From an uncultured Dorea sp. (GTDB lineage Bacteria; Bacillota; Clostridia; Lachnospirales; Lachnospiraceae): a stretch of 64,000 bases of DNA. Positions 51,800 through 59,732 of the stretch are shown here, in pieces. Position 1 is the first letter of the stretch. Each line of letters opens with the position of its first letter. The translations under genes were made by a program, and so were the position numbers. Where the stretch lies: positions 1 through 64,000 of the forward strand of contig CAJTOH010000012.1 of the NCBI GenBank assembly GCA_910577685.1, in the 5' to 3' direction. The notes beneath the pieces were generated by a model. It saw only the letters and a program-made list of their open reading frames with translations, was not told where the DNA came from and did no database searches.

Positions 51800-54349
51800 A
51801 TGCTGACGAGTACACAGGCAAGAATGAATCAGGAGAAGTTTGGGTTTAACGAACTGACGGAGGGAGAGAAGAAGAATACTCTTAGGATTTTCCTAGAACA
51901 GTTCAAGGATTTTCTTGTGATAATTTTGATGATAGCGGCCGTGGTATCAGGATTCCTTGGAGATATCGAGAGTACGGCGGTTATCTTGGTTGTGGTTGTT
52001 ATGAATTCTGTCTTAGGGACGGTACAGACTTTAAAGGCGGAACAATCCCTGAATGGATTAAAGCAGTTGGCCGCGCCTGCGGCAAAGGTGGTGAGGGACG
52101 GAACCCTTATACAGATTCCGTCTAGGGAGGTTACGGTTGGTGATGAGGTGGTGATCGAAGCAGGAGATTGTATTCCTGCCGACGGAAGGTTAATCACTTG
52201 TTTCAGTCTGGAGGTGGATGAGAGCACTTTAACAGGTGAAAGTCTGGCTGTAGAAAAGTCGCTTGAGGAACCGCCCCAAGGAGCTGCGTTGGGAGATCAA
52301 ACGAATCGGGTGTTCTCCGGGAGTTTCGTAACCTACGGACGGGGAACTTATGAGGTGACCGGGATCGGGATGAAGACGGAAGTAGGTAAAATTGCCGGAT
52401 TATTAAATAAGGCTTCCGAAAAACGAACTCCCCTGCAGATCAGTCTTGATGAGTTTGGAAAGAAATTATCGGTCATTATAATGGCGTTCTGCGGCATACT
52501 CTTCGTGATGAGTATTATGAGAGGCGGATCTGCCGGGGACGCCTTTTTATTCGCGGTTGCTCTGGCAGTGGCGGCGATTCCTGAGGCGTTAAGTTCGATC
52601 GTTACGATCGTATTATCGTTTGGCACGCAGAAGATGGCGAAGGAGCATGCTATTATAAGAAAGCTGCAGGCCGTAGAAGGACTTGGAAGCGTTTCGGTTA
52701 TCTGTTCTGATAAGACAGGGACTCTGACGCAGAATAAGATGACCGTGGAAGAATATTATGTAGACGGCGGGAGAGTCCCTGCGGAAGAGATTGATTTGGG
52801 GAGGAAAGGGCAGGAGATGCTGCTTATACACAGTATCCTCTGTAATGACGCTTCCAATACGGACGGCAGGGAAATAGGGGATCCTACGGAGACGGCGCTG
52901 GTTAATCTCGGAAAAAGGCTTGGAATAAGCAGCGCCGATATACGCGACCGGTATCCTAGAGTGTCGGAGATTCCTTTTGACAGCGGCAGGAAAAGGATGT
53001 CCACGGAGCATAAGATGGACGAACGGACCGTTATGATTGTGAAGGGAGCCGTAGACGTTCTGATGGGACGTATTGTTTTTATCAGGGAGGGGGATTCGGA
53101 AAGACCATTTACCGGTGAGGACAGGGCACGGATTGAGGAGCAGAATATGGAATTCTCCCAAAACGGGTTGAGGGTGCTTGCATTTGCTTATAAGGAAATG
53201 GATGAAAACAGGGAGCTGTCTTTGGAAGATGAGGAGAGACTTACATTCTTGGGACTGATTGCCATGATGGATCCGCCCCGCAGGGAATCGAAAGAGGCTG
53301 TGGGCAGGTGTATCCAAGCGGGGATTAAGCCCGTGATGATTACAGGCGATCATAAGATAACGGCGGCGGCCATCGCGAAGCGGCTCGGGATATTGGAAGA
53401 TGAGTCGGAAGCCTGCGAGGGCGCTGTCATTGAGAATATGACGGACGAGGAGCTTTTGGATTTTGTGGAGGGTATTTCCGTATATGCACGGGTTTCTCCG
53501 GAACATAAGATCAGGATCGTGCGGGCATGGCAGGAGAAGGGAAATATTGTGGCAATGACCGGGGACGGTGTAAATGACGCCCCGGCTTTGAAACAGGCGG
53601 ATATCGGCGTCGCTATGGGAATTACAGGGAGCGAAGTCTCTAAGGACGCGGCTTCCATGGTTTTGACGGACGATAATTTTGCTACGATTATCAAAGCGGT
53701 AGAAAACGGCAGGAATATCTATCAGAATATTAAGAATTCTATCCAGTTTTTACTTTCCGGTAATTTCGCTGCGATTCTGGTGGTATTGTTTGCATCAGCC
53801 GCAGGACTTCCCGTGCCATTTGAACCTGTGCATTTATTGTTCATTAATCTTCTGACTGACAGCCTCCCTGCTATTGCGCTGGGATTGGAACCCCACAAAG
53901 ATGAGATTATGAGGAAGAAACCAAGGTCTGTGAATGAATCAATACTGACAAGGAATTATCTGGCTGATATCGGTACGGAAGGACTGTGTATCGCAGTGAT
54001 GACGGGAATTGCATTTTTAACGGGGTATCGCGGCGGGGGAGCCGTTCCTGCAAGTACAATGGCATTTGCTACTCTGTGTATGAGCCGCCTTATGCACGGA
54101 TTCAATTGTAAATCACCAAGACCGGTTGTATTTTCGCCGTCGTTATGCAATAATAGTTATTTAATTGGTGCATTTTTAATTGGTATGGCATTGATTACAT
54201 GCGTGCTGCTTCTGCCGGCGCTGCAGGGCATATTTAAAGTAGTTACGCTGGATATGGGACAGTTAGCGGCAGTATTTGGATTGTCATTCTTAAATCTGCC
54301 GGTTATACAGTTAATGAAGTGGAGGAAAGTCCGCAGATCTGCCATGTAG
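51800..54349 (+). CDS. Cation-translocating P-type ATPase, P2 (SERCA/PMCA-like)
   Basis: About 849 aa. The actuator motif is DESTLTGESLAV, phosphorylation is at the Asp of ICSDKTGTLTQNK, the nucleotide-domain motif is MIVKGAVDVLM and the hinge motif is MTGDGVNDAPALKQADIGVA. TM4 reads AAIPEALSSIVTIVLS, where Ca2+ pumps usually have PEGL. Ten TM segments are expected, six of them C-terminal. ATG 51800, 8 nt after GAGAGG, fits better than the ATG at 51794. The Mn2+-type riboswitch upstream suggests manganese (or Ca2+/Mn2+) export, as with L. lactis YoaB. Confidence 0.9.
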   Translation: MLTSTQARMNQEKFGFNELTEGEKKNTLRIFLEQFKDFLVIILMIAAVVSGFLGDIESTAVILVVVVMNSVLGTVQTLKAEQSLNGLKQLAAPAAKVVRDGTLIQIPSREVTVGDEVVIEAGDCIPADGRLITCFSLEVDESTLTGESLAVEKSLEEPPQGAALGDQTNRVFSGSFVTYGRGTYEVTGIGMKTEVGKIAGLLNKASEKRTPLQISLDEFGKKLSVIIMAFCGILFVMSIMRGGSAGDAFLFAVALAVAAIPEALSSIVTIVLSFGTQKMAKEHAIIRKLQAVEGLGSVSVICSDKTGTLTQNKMTVEEYYVDGGRVPAEEIDLGRKGQEMLLIHSILCNDASNTDGREIGDPTETALVNLGKRLGISSADIRDRYPRVSEIPFDSGRKRMSTEHKMDERTVMIVKGAVDVLMGRIVFIREGDSERPFTGEDRARIEEQNMEFSQNGLRVLAFAYKEMDENRELSLEDEERLTFLGLIAMMDPPRRESKEAVGRCIQAGIKPVMITGDHKITAAAIAKRLGILEDESEACEGAVIENMTDEELLDFVEGISVYARVSPEHKIRIVRAWQEKGNIVAMTGDGVNDAPALKQADIGVAMGITGSEVSKDAASMVLTDDNFATIIKAVENGRNIYQNIKNSIQFLLSGNFAAILVVLFASAAGLPVPFEPVHLLFINLLTDSLPAIALGLEPHKDEIMRKKPRSVNESILTRNYLADIGTEGLCIAVMTGIAFLTGYRGGGAVPASTMAFATLCMSRLMHGFNCKSPRPVVFSPSLCNNSYLIGAFLIGMALITCVLLLPALQGIFKVVTLDMGQLAAVFGLSFLNLPVIQLMKWRKVRRSAM

Positions 54350-54442
54350 GATTGGCCGAACATAGATATCCTGCGTATCATGGAGACAGAAAGCGAGCGT
54401 GGATGTGGGAAGCAGTGTCAGATAAAAGATTAGGAGGTTTAT

Positions 54443-55609
54443 ATGGAATTAAGTAATGAGACGGTAAGGAAGATAAGAGGGTTAATCGTATTTACGGCGT
54501 TGATTACGGCGTGCCTTTGGAAATATGACGTGGTGGTCAGTGTGCTGGCTTTTGTGTTTCACATTATCCTTCCGTTTGTTCTTGGAGGTGCGATTGCGTT
54601 TGTGCTGAATGTACCGATGAATTTTGTACAGAGGAATCTTTTTAGTGAGAATAAGACGAAGGGCAAAAAATATATGCAGAAGCTGGCCCGTCCGGTCAGT
54701 ATGCTGATTGTAATCTTTGGTGTGTTTGGAATTGTGGGAATTGTGATGTTTGTGCTGATTCCTCAGCTTGGGACTACATTTGCAAATCTGGGTTCGAGTA
54801 TACAGGAATTTATTCCGAAAGTACAGGAATGGGCCGAGGATATTTTCCATAATAATCAGGAGATTATGGAGTGGGTGAATAGTCTGGAATTTGACTGGAA
54901 TAAGATTATGGAGACAGGGATTCATTTCTTCAAAAACGGAGCAGGAAGTGTACTGGATTCGACGATTACAGCGGCAAAAAGTATTGTGAGCGGTATTACG
55001 ACCTTCTTTATTGCCTTTGTGTTTGCAGTTTATATTCTTCTCCAGAAGGAGAAATTGGGGCTTCAGGCGAAGAAGGTACTTTTTGCTTTTGTCAGGAGAG
55101 GACGCGGGGAGGCGGCTTTAGAAGTGTTGTCTCTGACTTATAATACGTTTTCTAGTTTCCTGACGGGTCAGTGTGTGGAGGCAGTGATTTTAGGCAGTAT
55201 GTTCGTTGTGTCCATGGCGGTGTTCAGGCTTCCGTATGCGCTTTTGATCGGAATTGTGATTGCCTTTACCGCGCTGATTCCGATTTTCGGGGCGTTTGTC
55301 GGATGTGCGGTCGGAGTGTTTATGATATTTATTGAGGATCCGTTGAAGGCGCTGATTTTTGTCGTGCTGTTTCTGGTCCTGCAGCAGGTTGAGGGGAATC
55401 TGATTTATCCCCATGTGGTGGGCAATTCCGTAGGGCTTCCATCAATCTGGGTACTGGCGGCAGTCAGTATTGGGGGCAGCCTGATGGGGGTTGTCGGGAT
55501 GTTGATCTTTATACCGATTGTGTCTGTGGTATACGCGTTATTCAGGGAGGTTGTGTACTTAAAACTGAAGCAGAGGGAGATTACGCCGGAGGAAGTGGAG
55601 AAGATTTAA
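54443..55609 (+). CDS. AI-2E family transporter (PerM/YdbO-like)
   Basis: The 388-aa protein has about eight TM helices. It begins with a TM pair (VVVSVLAFVFHIILPFVLGG then AIAFVLNVP), has a long central soluble stretch (about 110-165) and ends with QQVEGNLIYPHVVGNSVGLP and ILAAVSIGG-like helices, family hallmarks. Despite the name only a few members handle autoinducer-2. Others are Na+/H+ antiporters or unknown. AGGAGG precedes ATG 54443. It follows the P-type ATPase by 93 bp and may be co-transcribed. Confidence 0.9.
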   Translation: MELSNETVRKIRGLIVFTALITACLWKYDVVVSVLAFVFHIILPFVLGGAIAFVLNVPMNFVQRNLFSENKTKGKKYMQKLARPVSMLIVIFGVFGIVGIVMFVLIPQLGTTFANLGSSIQEFIPKVQEWAEDIFHNNQEIMEWVNSLEFDWNKIMETGIHFFKNGAGSVLDSTITAAKSIVSGITTFFIAFVFAVYILLQKEKLGLQAKKVLFAFVRRGRGEAALEVLSLTYNTFSSFLTGQCVEAVILGSMFVVSMAVFRLPYALLIGIVIAFTALIPIFGAFVGCAVGVFMIFIEDPLKALIFVVLFLVLQQVEGNLIYPHVVGNSVGLPSIWVLAAVSIGGSLMGVVGMLIFIPIVSVVYALFREVVYLKLKQREITPEEVEKI

Positions 55610-55636
55610 GCTCTTTAATATCAAGGATATGAGAAT

Positions 55637-55744
55637 GGCAGGGGCTGTTGCAATAAGCAAAACAATTACAAGATATGGCGGAATTTAGTTTCTGGAAAAT
55701 GCCGTATCTTGTGGGATTTGTGCTTAATGCGACAGCCCCTGCCT
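55637..55744. repeat. 108-bp two-stage intergenic palindrome
   Basis: Outer arms GGCAGGGGCTGTTGCA and TGCGACAGCCCCTGCC enclose TAAGCA/TGCTTA and an inner stem ACAAGATATGGC / GCCGTATCTTGT. It has no coding capacity and could terminate the permease transcript. The outer arm resembles other GGGCTGCCGCA hairpins of the window. The structure also looks like a short non-autonomous palindromic element. Confidence 0.6.
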
Positions 55745-55764
55745 GTTATCTTTAGGATACAAAA

Positions 55765-55880
55765 CCAAAGTATCTCTTAAGAAGTTACTCGAAGGATTTT
55801 CCATGTCTAGCTTCATCTCTTGCCATCTCATGAACGGTGTCATGGATTGCATCCAGGTTAGCAACTATTGCTCTCTTAGC
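55765..55880 (-). pseudogene. Rubrerythrin C-terminal fragment (minus strand)
   Basis: On the minus strand this encodes [20 protein letters not shown] then [11 protein letters not shown], a stop, and LLKRYFGFVS. It is nearly identical in residues to the end of the intact rubrerythrin at 57040-57582 ([35 protein letters not shown]). The N-terminal 140 residues are absent and an in-frame stop replaces two codons. Confidence 0.8.
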
Positions 55881-55884
55881 GGGG

Positions 55885-55960
55885 GCAGACATGGCATGGC
55901 TTTTGAGGAGCTGTTAAAGAAGTATAGTATTCACAAAACTATGCAACTTTTGTATAATTG
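55885..55960 (+). pseudogene. Second rubrerythrin C-terminal fragment (plus strand)
   Basis: Directly after the previous fragment, in the opposite direction, RHGMAFEELLKKYSIHKTMQ is encoded. RHGMAFEELLKKY corresponds to the rubrerythrin ending [13 protein letters not shown]. The two fragments meet back to back within 5 bp, as expected at a recombination or inversion junction. The last codons overlap the antisense 3' end of the YgiT gene. Confidence 0.55.
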
Positions 55961-56166
55961 ATTACTGAGATCTCCTGCATAAGCTGTTTGGCTGTGTTCA
56001 CTAACTTCTCTAACTGTCGTGCTGTTTCATCTGAATAATATTTTGCGCCGCACTGCTCACATTCTTCACAGGGGACATTTTTCACGATAATCACACATCC
56101 CTTATAATTTACTACATGGGTTGTGGTAGATTCGATTAAATCATTACATTTACAATACATACACAT
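55939..56166 (-). CDS. YgiT-type zinc finger antitoxin
   Basis: The 75-aa protein has two CxxC pairs (MCMYCKCND at the start and CEECEQCGAKYY at about 34-45) as in the N-terminal zinc domain of MqsA/YgiT antitoxins. A short helix (ETARQLEKLVNTAKQLMQEI) follows. The C-terminal HTH of MqsA is missing. AAGGAGG, inside the toxin end, is 9 nt from ATG 56166. It follows the DUF4258 toxin gene directly, the toxin-first order of this type. Confidence 0.82.
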   Translation of the reverse strand: MCMYCKCNDLIESTTTHVVNYKGCVIIVKNVPCEECEQCGAKYYSDETARQLEKLVNTAKQLMQEISVINYTKVA

Positions 56167-56478
56167 CTACTTATTCCTCCTTGTCTTTAAATCTTCCATA
56201 AACTTTATAGTGTTTGGATAATATGCTGTTATAATATAAAGGACTTGACCATCAGAGCCAACAACAGTGTGCAATACGTTATGACCAATAGTATAACCAA
56301 ATATTAAACAACTTGGATGTGGAAAATCATCAGGATAATCTTCTATGATTTCACCAGACATAATACAGTCACCGATATCATCTATGCTTATATCTCTTTC
56401 CTGCATACGTTCAAGGCAATGTGTAGACCATTTTATTTTTGCAGTACGGTATAGGCTCTGGATAATTTCTATATTCAT
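56167..56478 (-). CDS. DUF4258 family toxin
   Basis: The 103-aa protein has TAKIKWSTHCLERMQERDIS and GDCIMSGEIIEDYPDDFPHP followed by SCLIFGYTIG. This is the DUF4258 domain, with the conserved H..RM..R motif near the N-terminus, related to MqsR/RelE-fold RNases. It is followed without a gap by a YgiT zinc finger protein, which forms a type II toxin-antitoxin pair. AGGAGGAACAAC precedes ATG 56478. Confidence 0.82.
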   Translation of the reverse strand: MNIEIIQSLYRTAKIKWSTHCLERMQERDISIDDIGDCIMSGEIIEDYPDDFPHPSCLIFGYTIGHNVLHTVVGSDGQVLYIITAYYPNTIKFMEDLKTRRNK

Positions 56479-56963
56479 GTTGTTCCTCCTCTTTTGTTAG
56501 AAATTAATGGCTTCCCCTTTTTGTGCATTGCGCTTTTTTAGATATTCTTATAAAATGGGCAGGCAGATGCCCAATATAGGAAATGTTCTATATTCTTAAC
56601 GATTGCTGCTATTTATTATATTGGTCTTCACAGCAAAAAACAAGCTAAAATGCACTTTCTCATAATAGAACCAGTTATTGTGCCTTTTCAATATTTTCTA
56701 ATACTTATAGTAAGTATAGTATTGCAAATTCCCAGAAGGACAAATTTTCAATTCTCTGAGCATGTTTTAATACAATAAAGCTTTGTGCCTAATTGAGCGA
56801 TACGAATTGTATTAAAAGCGCGGAAAAACAAAATGGATAAGGAGTTTACTGTTTGAGTTCTCGAAAGAGAGCTCTTTTCTTACATTTTGATTACACAGTT
56901 TTTTATAACACAGCTTATCCAATTCGCCCAGAATCTTACACAGCTATTTGCACAGCCGCTGAA
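56479..56963. other. AT-rich gene-free stretch
   Basis: No gene that I can support. It holds three small inverted repeats: TGGGCA/TGCCCA at 56556-56573, TTTTAATACAAT/ATTGTATTAAAA at 56764-56818, and GAGTTCTC/GAGAGCTC followed by TTTTC at 56855-56877. The last may be a weak plus-strand terminator. Toxin-operon promoter elements should lie at its left end. Confidence 0.4.
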
Positions 56964-57002
56964 GCAAAAAAAGGGGATTCGCCCAAAAGAGCCAATCCCC
57001 TT
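56964..57002 (-). terminator. Terminator of rubrerythrin
   Basis: AAGGGGATT (56971-56979) and AATCCCCTT (56994-57002), preceded on the plus strand by an A-run that is a T-run in the minus-strand transcript. Confidence 0.85.
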
Positions 57003-57039
57003 AAAATGTCGTCTTTCTTTGATTTTACAGGCTTTTTGA

Positions 57040-57582
57040 TTAGCCGAAATACCTCTTAAGAAGTCCTTCAAATGCCTTACCATGTCTAGCCTCATCTCTA
57101 GCCATCTCGTGTACGGTATCATGGATTGCGTCAAGGTTCGCAGCCTTAGCTCTCTTAGCCAGATCGAACTTGCCTGCAGTTGCGCCGTTCTCAGCGTCAA
57201 CTCTCATCTCAAGGTTCTTCTTTGTGCTGTCTGTAACAACTTCTCCGAGTAACTCTGCAAACTTAGCTGCATGCTCAGCCTCTTCGTAAGCAGCCTTCTC
57301 CCAGTATAAGCCGATCTCCGGATATCCTTCTCTGTGAGCAACTCTCGCCATAGCAAGGTACATACCAACCTCTGTACACTCGCCTTCAAAGTTCGCTCTC
57401 AAATCAGCAACGATATCCTCGCTGACGCCCTTAGCTACGCCTATAACGTGCTCTGCAGCCCATGTCTTCTCACCAGCCTGCTCTTTGAACTTGTCCGCTC
57501 CAACGCCGCACTGCGGACACTTGTCCGGTGCAGAATCTCCTTCATGAACATAGCCGCATACGGTACAAACAAATTTTTTCAT
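57040..57582 (-). CDS. rbr: Reverse-type rubrerythrin
   Basis: 180 aa, starting at [15 protein letters not shown] (ATG 57582, AAAAGGAGAG upstream). A longer frame runs through the promoter and is unlikely. Residues 1-35 are a rubredoxin domain (CTVCG, CPQCG), and the rest is a ferritin-like di-iron domain with [31 protein letters not shown] and [13 protein letters not shown]. The rubredoxin domain at the N-terminus defines reverse rubrerythrin, an NADH-linked peroxidase of anaerobes. PerR is encoded 127 bp upstream on the same strand and a PerR-like palindrome precedes this gene. Confidence 0.94.
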   Translation of the reverse strand: MKKFVCTVCGYVHEGDSAPDKCPQCGVGADKFKEQAGEKTWAAEHVIGVAKGVSEDIVADLRANFEGECTEVGMYLAMARVAHREGYPEIGLYWEKAAYEEAEHAAKFAELLGEVVTDSTKKNLEMRVDAENGATAGKFDLAKRAKAANLDAIHDTVHEMARDEARHGKAFEGLLKRYFG

Positions 57583-57617
57583 AGTAAATCTCTCCTTTTC
57601 ATATTTAAATTTATTGT

Positions 57618-57646
57618 TAATATCAGTAATAATTACTAATATTAAA
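57618..57646. promoter_or_regulatory. PerR-like operator before rubrerythrin
   Basis: AGTAATAATTACT at 57625-57637 is a perfect palindrome, extended by TTAATAT on the left and ATATTAA on the right to nearly 29 bp. It resembles the PerR box TTATAAT-N-ATTATAA and lies 36-64 bp before the rubrerythrin start. Confidence 0.55.
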
Positions 57647-57708
57647 CTAACATAGATATTAATAAATGTCAATCACTATTTATTAAAATTATTCGTATTA
57701 AGGTAATT

Positions 57709-58131
57709 TTAATGAGAATCCTCTTCTTGGGACTGATTAAGCTGTTCTTCACAATCCCCGCAGATTCCATAGAACAGAGTTGTATGGGAATCAATCGTAC
57801 CTTCAAACTGCTGGTTGGCAAGCTCTGTGATGGACTGAGCTTGCTGTTCCTCGAATGTAAGATCATAGACCTTGCCGCAGGAACGGCATACAACATGGTA
57901 GTGAGGGTCAACCCGTCCATCAAATCGGTCCCCTCCGTCAGGAGTAGAGATTTTGATGGCTTCGCCCATTTCTGCCAGAAGATTCAGATTACGGTATACT
58001 GTGCCGAGACTGATATTCGGAAATTCTTTTCTGACCTGCAGGTATACAGTGTCAGCGGTAGGATGTTCAAGTGTGTGTTCCAAATAATCTTTGATTGCGG
58101 CGCGTTGTCTGCTGTATTTCATGTTTGCCAT
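57709..58131 (-). CDS. perR: Fur-family peroxide regulator PerR
   Basis: 140 aa. A winged helix (1-80) has SRQRAAIKDYL, HPTADTVYLQVRKEFPNISL and GTVYRNLNLLAEMG. The regulatory metal site is in GGDRFDGRVDPHYHVVC, with Asp in the PerR position rather than the Fur Glu. CRSCG and CGDC form the structural Cys4 zinc site. Metal-bound PerR represses peroxide defence genes and is inactivated by oxidation of its histidines. It lies upstream of rubrerythrin. AAAGGAG precedes ATG 58131. Confidence 0.92.
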   Translation of the reverse strand: MANMKYSRQRAAIKDYLEHTLEHPTADTVYLQVRKEFPNISLGTVYRNLNLLAEMGEAIKISTPDGGDRFDGRVDPHYHVVCRSCGKVYDLTFEEQQAQSITELANQQFEGTIDSHTTLFYGICGDCEEQLNQSQEEDSH

Positions 58132-58148
58132 CTGTGTGCTCCTTTCAA

Positions 58149-58166
58149 TAATGATAACGGTTATTA
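58149..58166. promoter_or_regulatory. Possible PerR autoregulatory site
   Basis: TAATGATAACGGTTATTA contains ATAAC-G-GTTAT, a palindrome with some likeness to a PerR box, 18 bp before the perR start. Confidence 0.4.
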
Positions 58167-58307
58167 AAAACTAGTATAGTTCAGCATATGGCATTTGTCA
58201 ACGAATAATTTAAAAATGTAACAATTCGTAATAATTGATTTGGAATATAATGTAATTATACCCACTATTTATGCGGAATATGACGGATGATTTATGAATA
58301 AACCGGG

Positions 58308-58366
58308 TTGACACTGGAAATATAAATGATATAATAATAACGTAACATATGTAACAATTCTGTAAT
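58308..58366 (+). promoter_or_regulatory. Promoter and WalR-like box of the NlpC/P60 gene
   Basis: TTGACA (58308-58313), 16 bp, TATAAT (58330-58335). Just downstream TGTAAC-AATTC-TGTAAT (58350-58366) matches the WalR consensus TGTWAH-N5-TGTWAH, with another CGTAAC at 58341. WalR controls cell-wall hydrolases in Firmicutes. Confidence 0.65.
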
Positions 58367-58403
58367 ATTTACGAAAGATAAGAAAACATAAAGGAGGGAG
58401 TTT

Positions 58404-59306
58404 ATGGATTCTATTCTGAAAAAAGGATTGTTCCTAGTTACTACAGCAGGAGCTATAACAGCATTTCCAGCTACGGCATATGCTTCAGATACAGCAACCG
58501 ACGACGTAATGCCGCAGATGGGGATTGAAGAGGTACTAAGTAACTGCTACTCGTCCAATAAGGAGATTGAAGTAGAAGATTATCTGGTGCCGACAGAGAA
58601 GGGTGAGTATTTAGATATGGCGTTTGCCAATGTCGAGACGTTTCTTTATATAAGAAGCGAACCGACAAGAGAGAGTGAGTGGGTAGGCAAGCTGTACCCT
58701 GATTATGCCGCGAAGATTCTTGGCCCGGTGGGAGAGTGGACAAGGATTGAATCCGGCGAAGTGACCGGCTATGTGTGTTCCGAATATATTATAGTAGGAA
58801 ACAGCGCAGAGCAGAAGGCACAGGAGATGGTACAAAATTCTGAGGCCGAAAACCCGACCGATGCATTTACTTATGCGGAATCTAAGGAAGAGGAGGAAGA
58901 AAGGCTCGCAAGGGAAGCGGAAGAAGCCGCATTAAGGGCGCAGGAAGAAGCGCAGGCGAAAGGCGGGACAGGACAGGCTATCGTAGATTTTGCCTGCCAG
59001 TTCATCGGGAATCCCTATGTGTGGGGAGGGACAAGCCTGACGAACGGAGCGGACTGCTCGGGATTTGTCCAGTCAGTATTTGCACATTTTGGGATCAGCC
59101 TTCCGCGTACGACAAGGGATCTTGTCAGCGTGGGGACTCCGGTAAGCTACGATCAGGCGATTCCCGGCGACATTATTCTCTATGACGGTCATGTGGGGAT
59201 CTATATGGGGAATGGTCAGATTGTAAATGCGATCAACAGCTCGCAGGGTATAGGAATATTGCCTGCCACTTACACAAGTATTGTTACAGTAAGAAGACTT
59301 ATTTAA
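58404..59306 (+). CDS. Secreted SH3-NlpC/P60 peptidoglycan endopeptidase
   Basis: 300 aa with a signal peptide (KKGLFLVTTAGAITAFPATAYAS, cleavage after about residue 27). A bacterial SH3 domain (about 70-130, ANVETFLYIRSEPTRESEWV) and a charged helical linker (EEEEERLAREAEEAALRAQE) follow. The C-terminal NlpC/P60 domain has catalytic Cys in NGADCSGFVQS and His in YDGHVGIYMGNG. It cleaves peptide stems in the cell wall, usually D-Glu to diaminopimelate. AAGGAGGG precedes ATG. The WalR-like site fits a wall-turnover role. Confidence 0.94.
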   Translation: MDSILKKGLFLVTTAGAITAFPATAYASDTATDDVMPQMGIEEVLSNCYSSNKEIEVEDYLVPTEKGEYLDMAFANVETFLYIRSEPTRESEWVGKLYPDYAAKILGPVGEWTRIESGEVTGYVCSEYIIVGNSAEQKAQEMVQNSEAENPTDAFTYAESKEEEEERLAREAEEAALRAQEEAQAKGGTGQAIVDFACQFIGNPYVWGGTSLTNGADCSGFVQSVFAHFGISLPRTTRDLVSVGTPVSYDQAIPGDIILYDGHVGIYMGNGQIVNAINSSQGIGILPATYTSIVTVRRLI

Positions 59307-59330
59307 AATATACAGAATATTTTAGGAGAG

Positions 59331-59364
59331 AAAAAAGTTCGGGAAAAAGTTCCCGGGCTTTTTC
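59331..59364 (+). terminator. Terminator after the NlpC/P60 gene
   Basis: AAAAAGTTCGGGAA pairs with TTCCCGGGCTTTTT, followed by CTC. Confidence 0.75.
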
Positions 59365-59449
59365 TCTTGTCGAATCTTAGTACGCCGACTATGCAAATTG
59401 TTCAAAAATGTAAAAATATGTAAAAACTTGGAAATTTCATTTTTCCAAG

Positions 59450-59520
59450 TTTTCCACATTAAAACAGCCAAAAAAGGTGGAAAAACCACTGTTTCTTTTA
59501 TTTTATCCACATTTTCCACA
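59450..59520. repeat. DnaA-box-like cluster in a gene-free stretch
   Basis: Within the 426-bp gap after the NlpC gene, TTTTCCACA (59450-59458), perfect TTATCCACA (59503-59511) and TTTTCCACA (59512-59520) occur in the same orientation, the last two abutting. An AT-rich stretch follows. No dnaA, dnaN or gidA-type gene is near, so this is not argued to be the origin. Confidence 0.5.
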
Positions 59521-59671
59521 TTAATTGCGGTGGATTTGGGGGATTACTCAAAGGAAAGAAAAGAACGGATGTTTTGTGAAGTTATAATAAAAATATGATT
59601 TTGTCGAAAAATATGGAAAAATGGGTTGACATATTAGAAGTCAAAAATTGGGAAGAAATTTATTGAAAATG

Positions 59672-59700
59672 TTTACACAATGATAAAAAGCGATTATAAT
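59672..59700 (+). promoter_or_regulatory. Promoter of the DUF1858 gene
   Basis: TTTACA (59672-59677), 17 bp, TATAAT (59695-59700). Confidence 0.65.
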
Positions 59701-59732
59701 GGAAACACTGAAGAGAAAAGGAGGCGTTATGA

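Noticed and set aside
52613..53506. About 300-codon frame antisense to the P-type ATPase
   Set aside because: No recognisable domain or ribosome binding site, and the plus strand holds all catalytic motifs.
59450..59520. Chromosomal origin oriC
   Set aside because: Only three boxes and no dnaA, dnaN, rpmH or gidA nearby.
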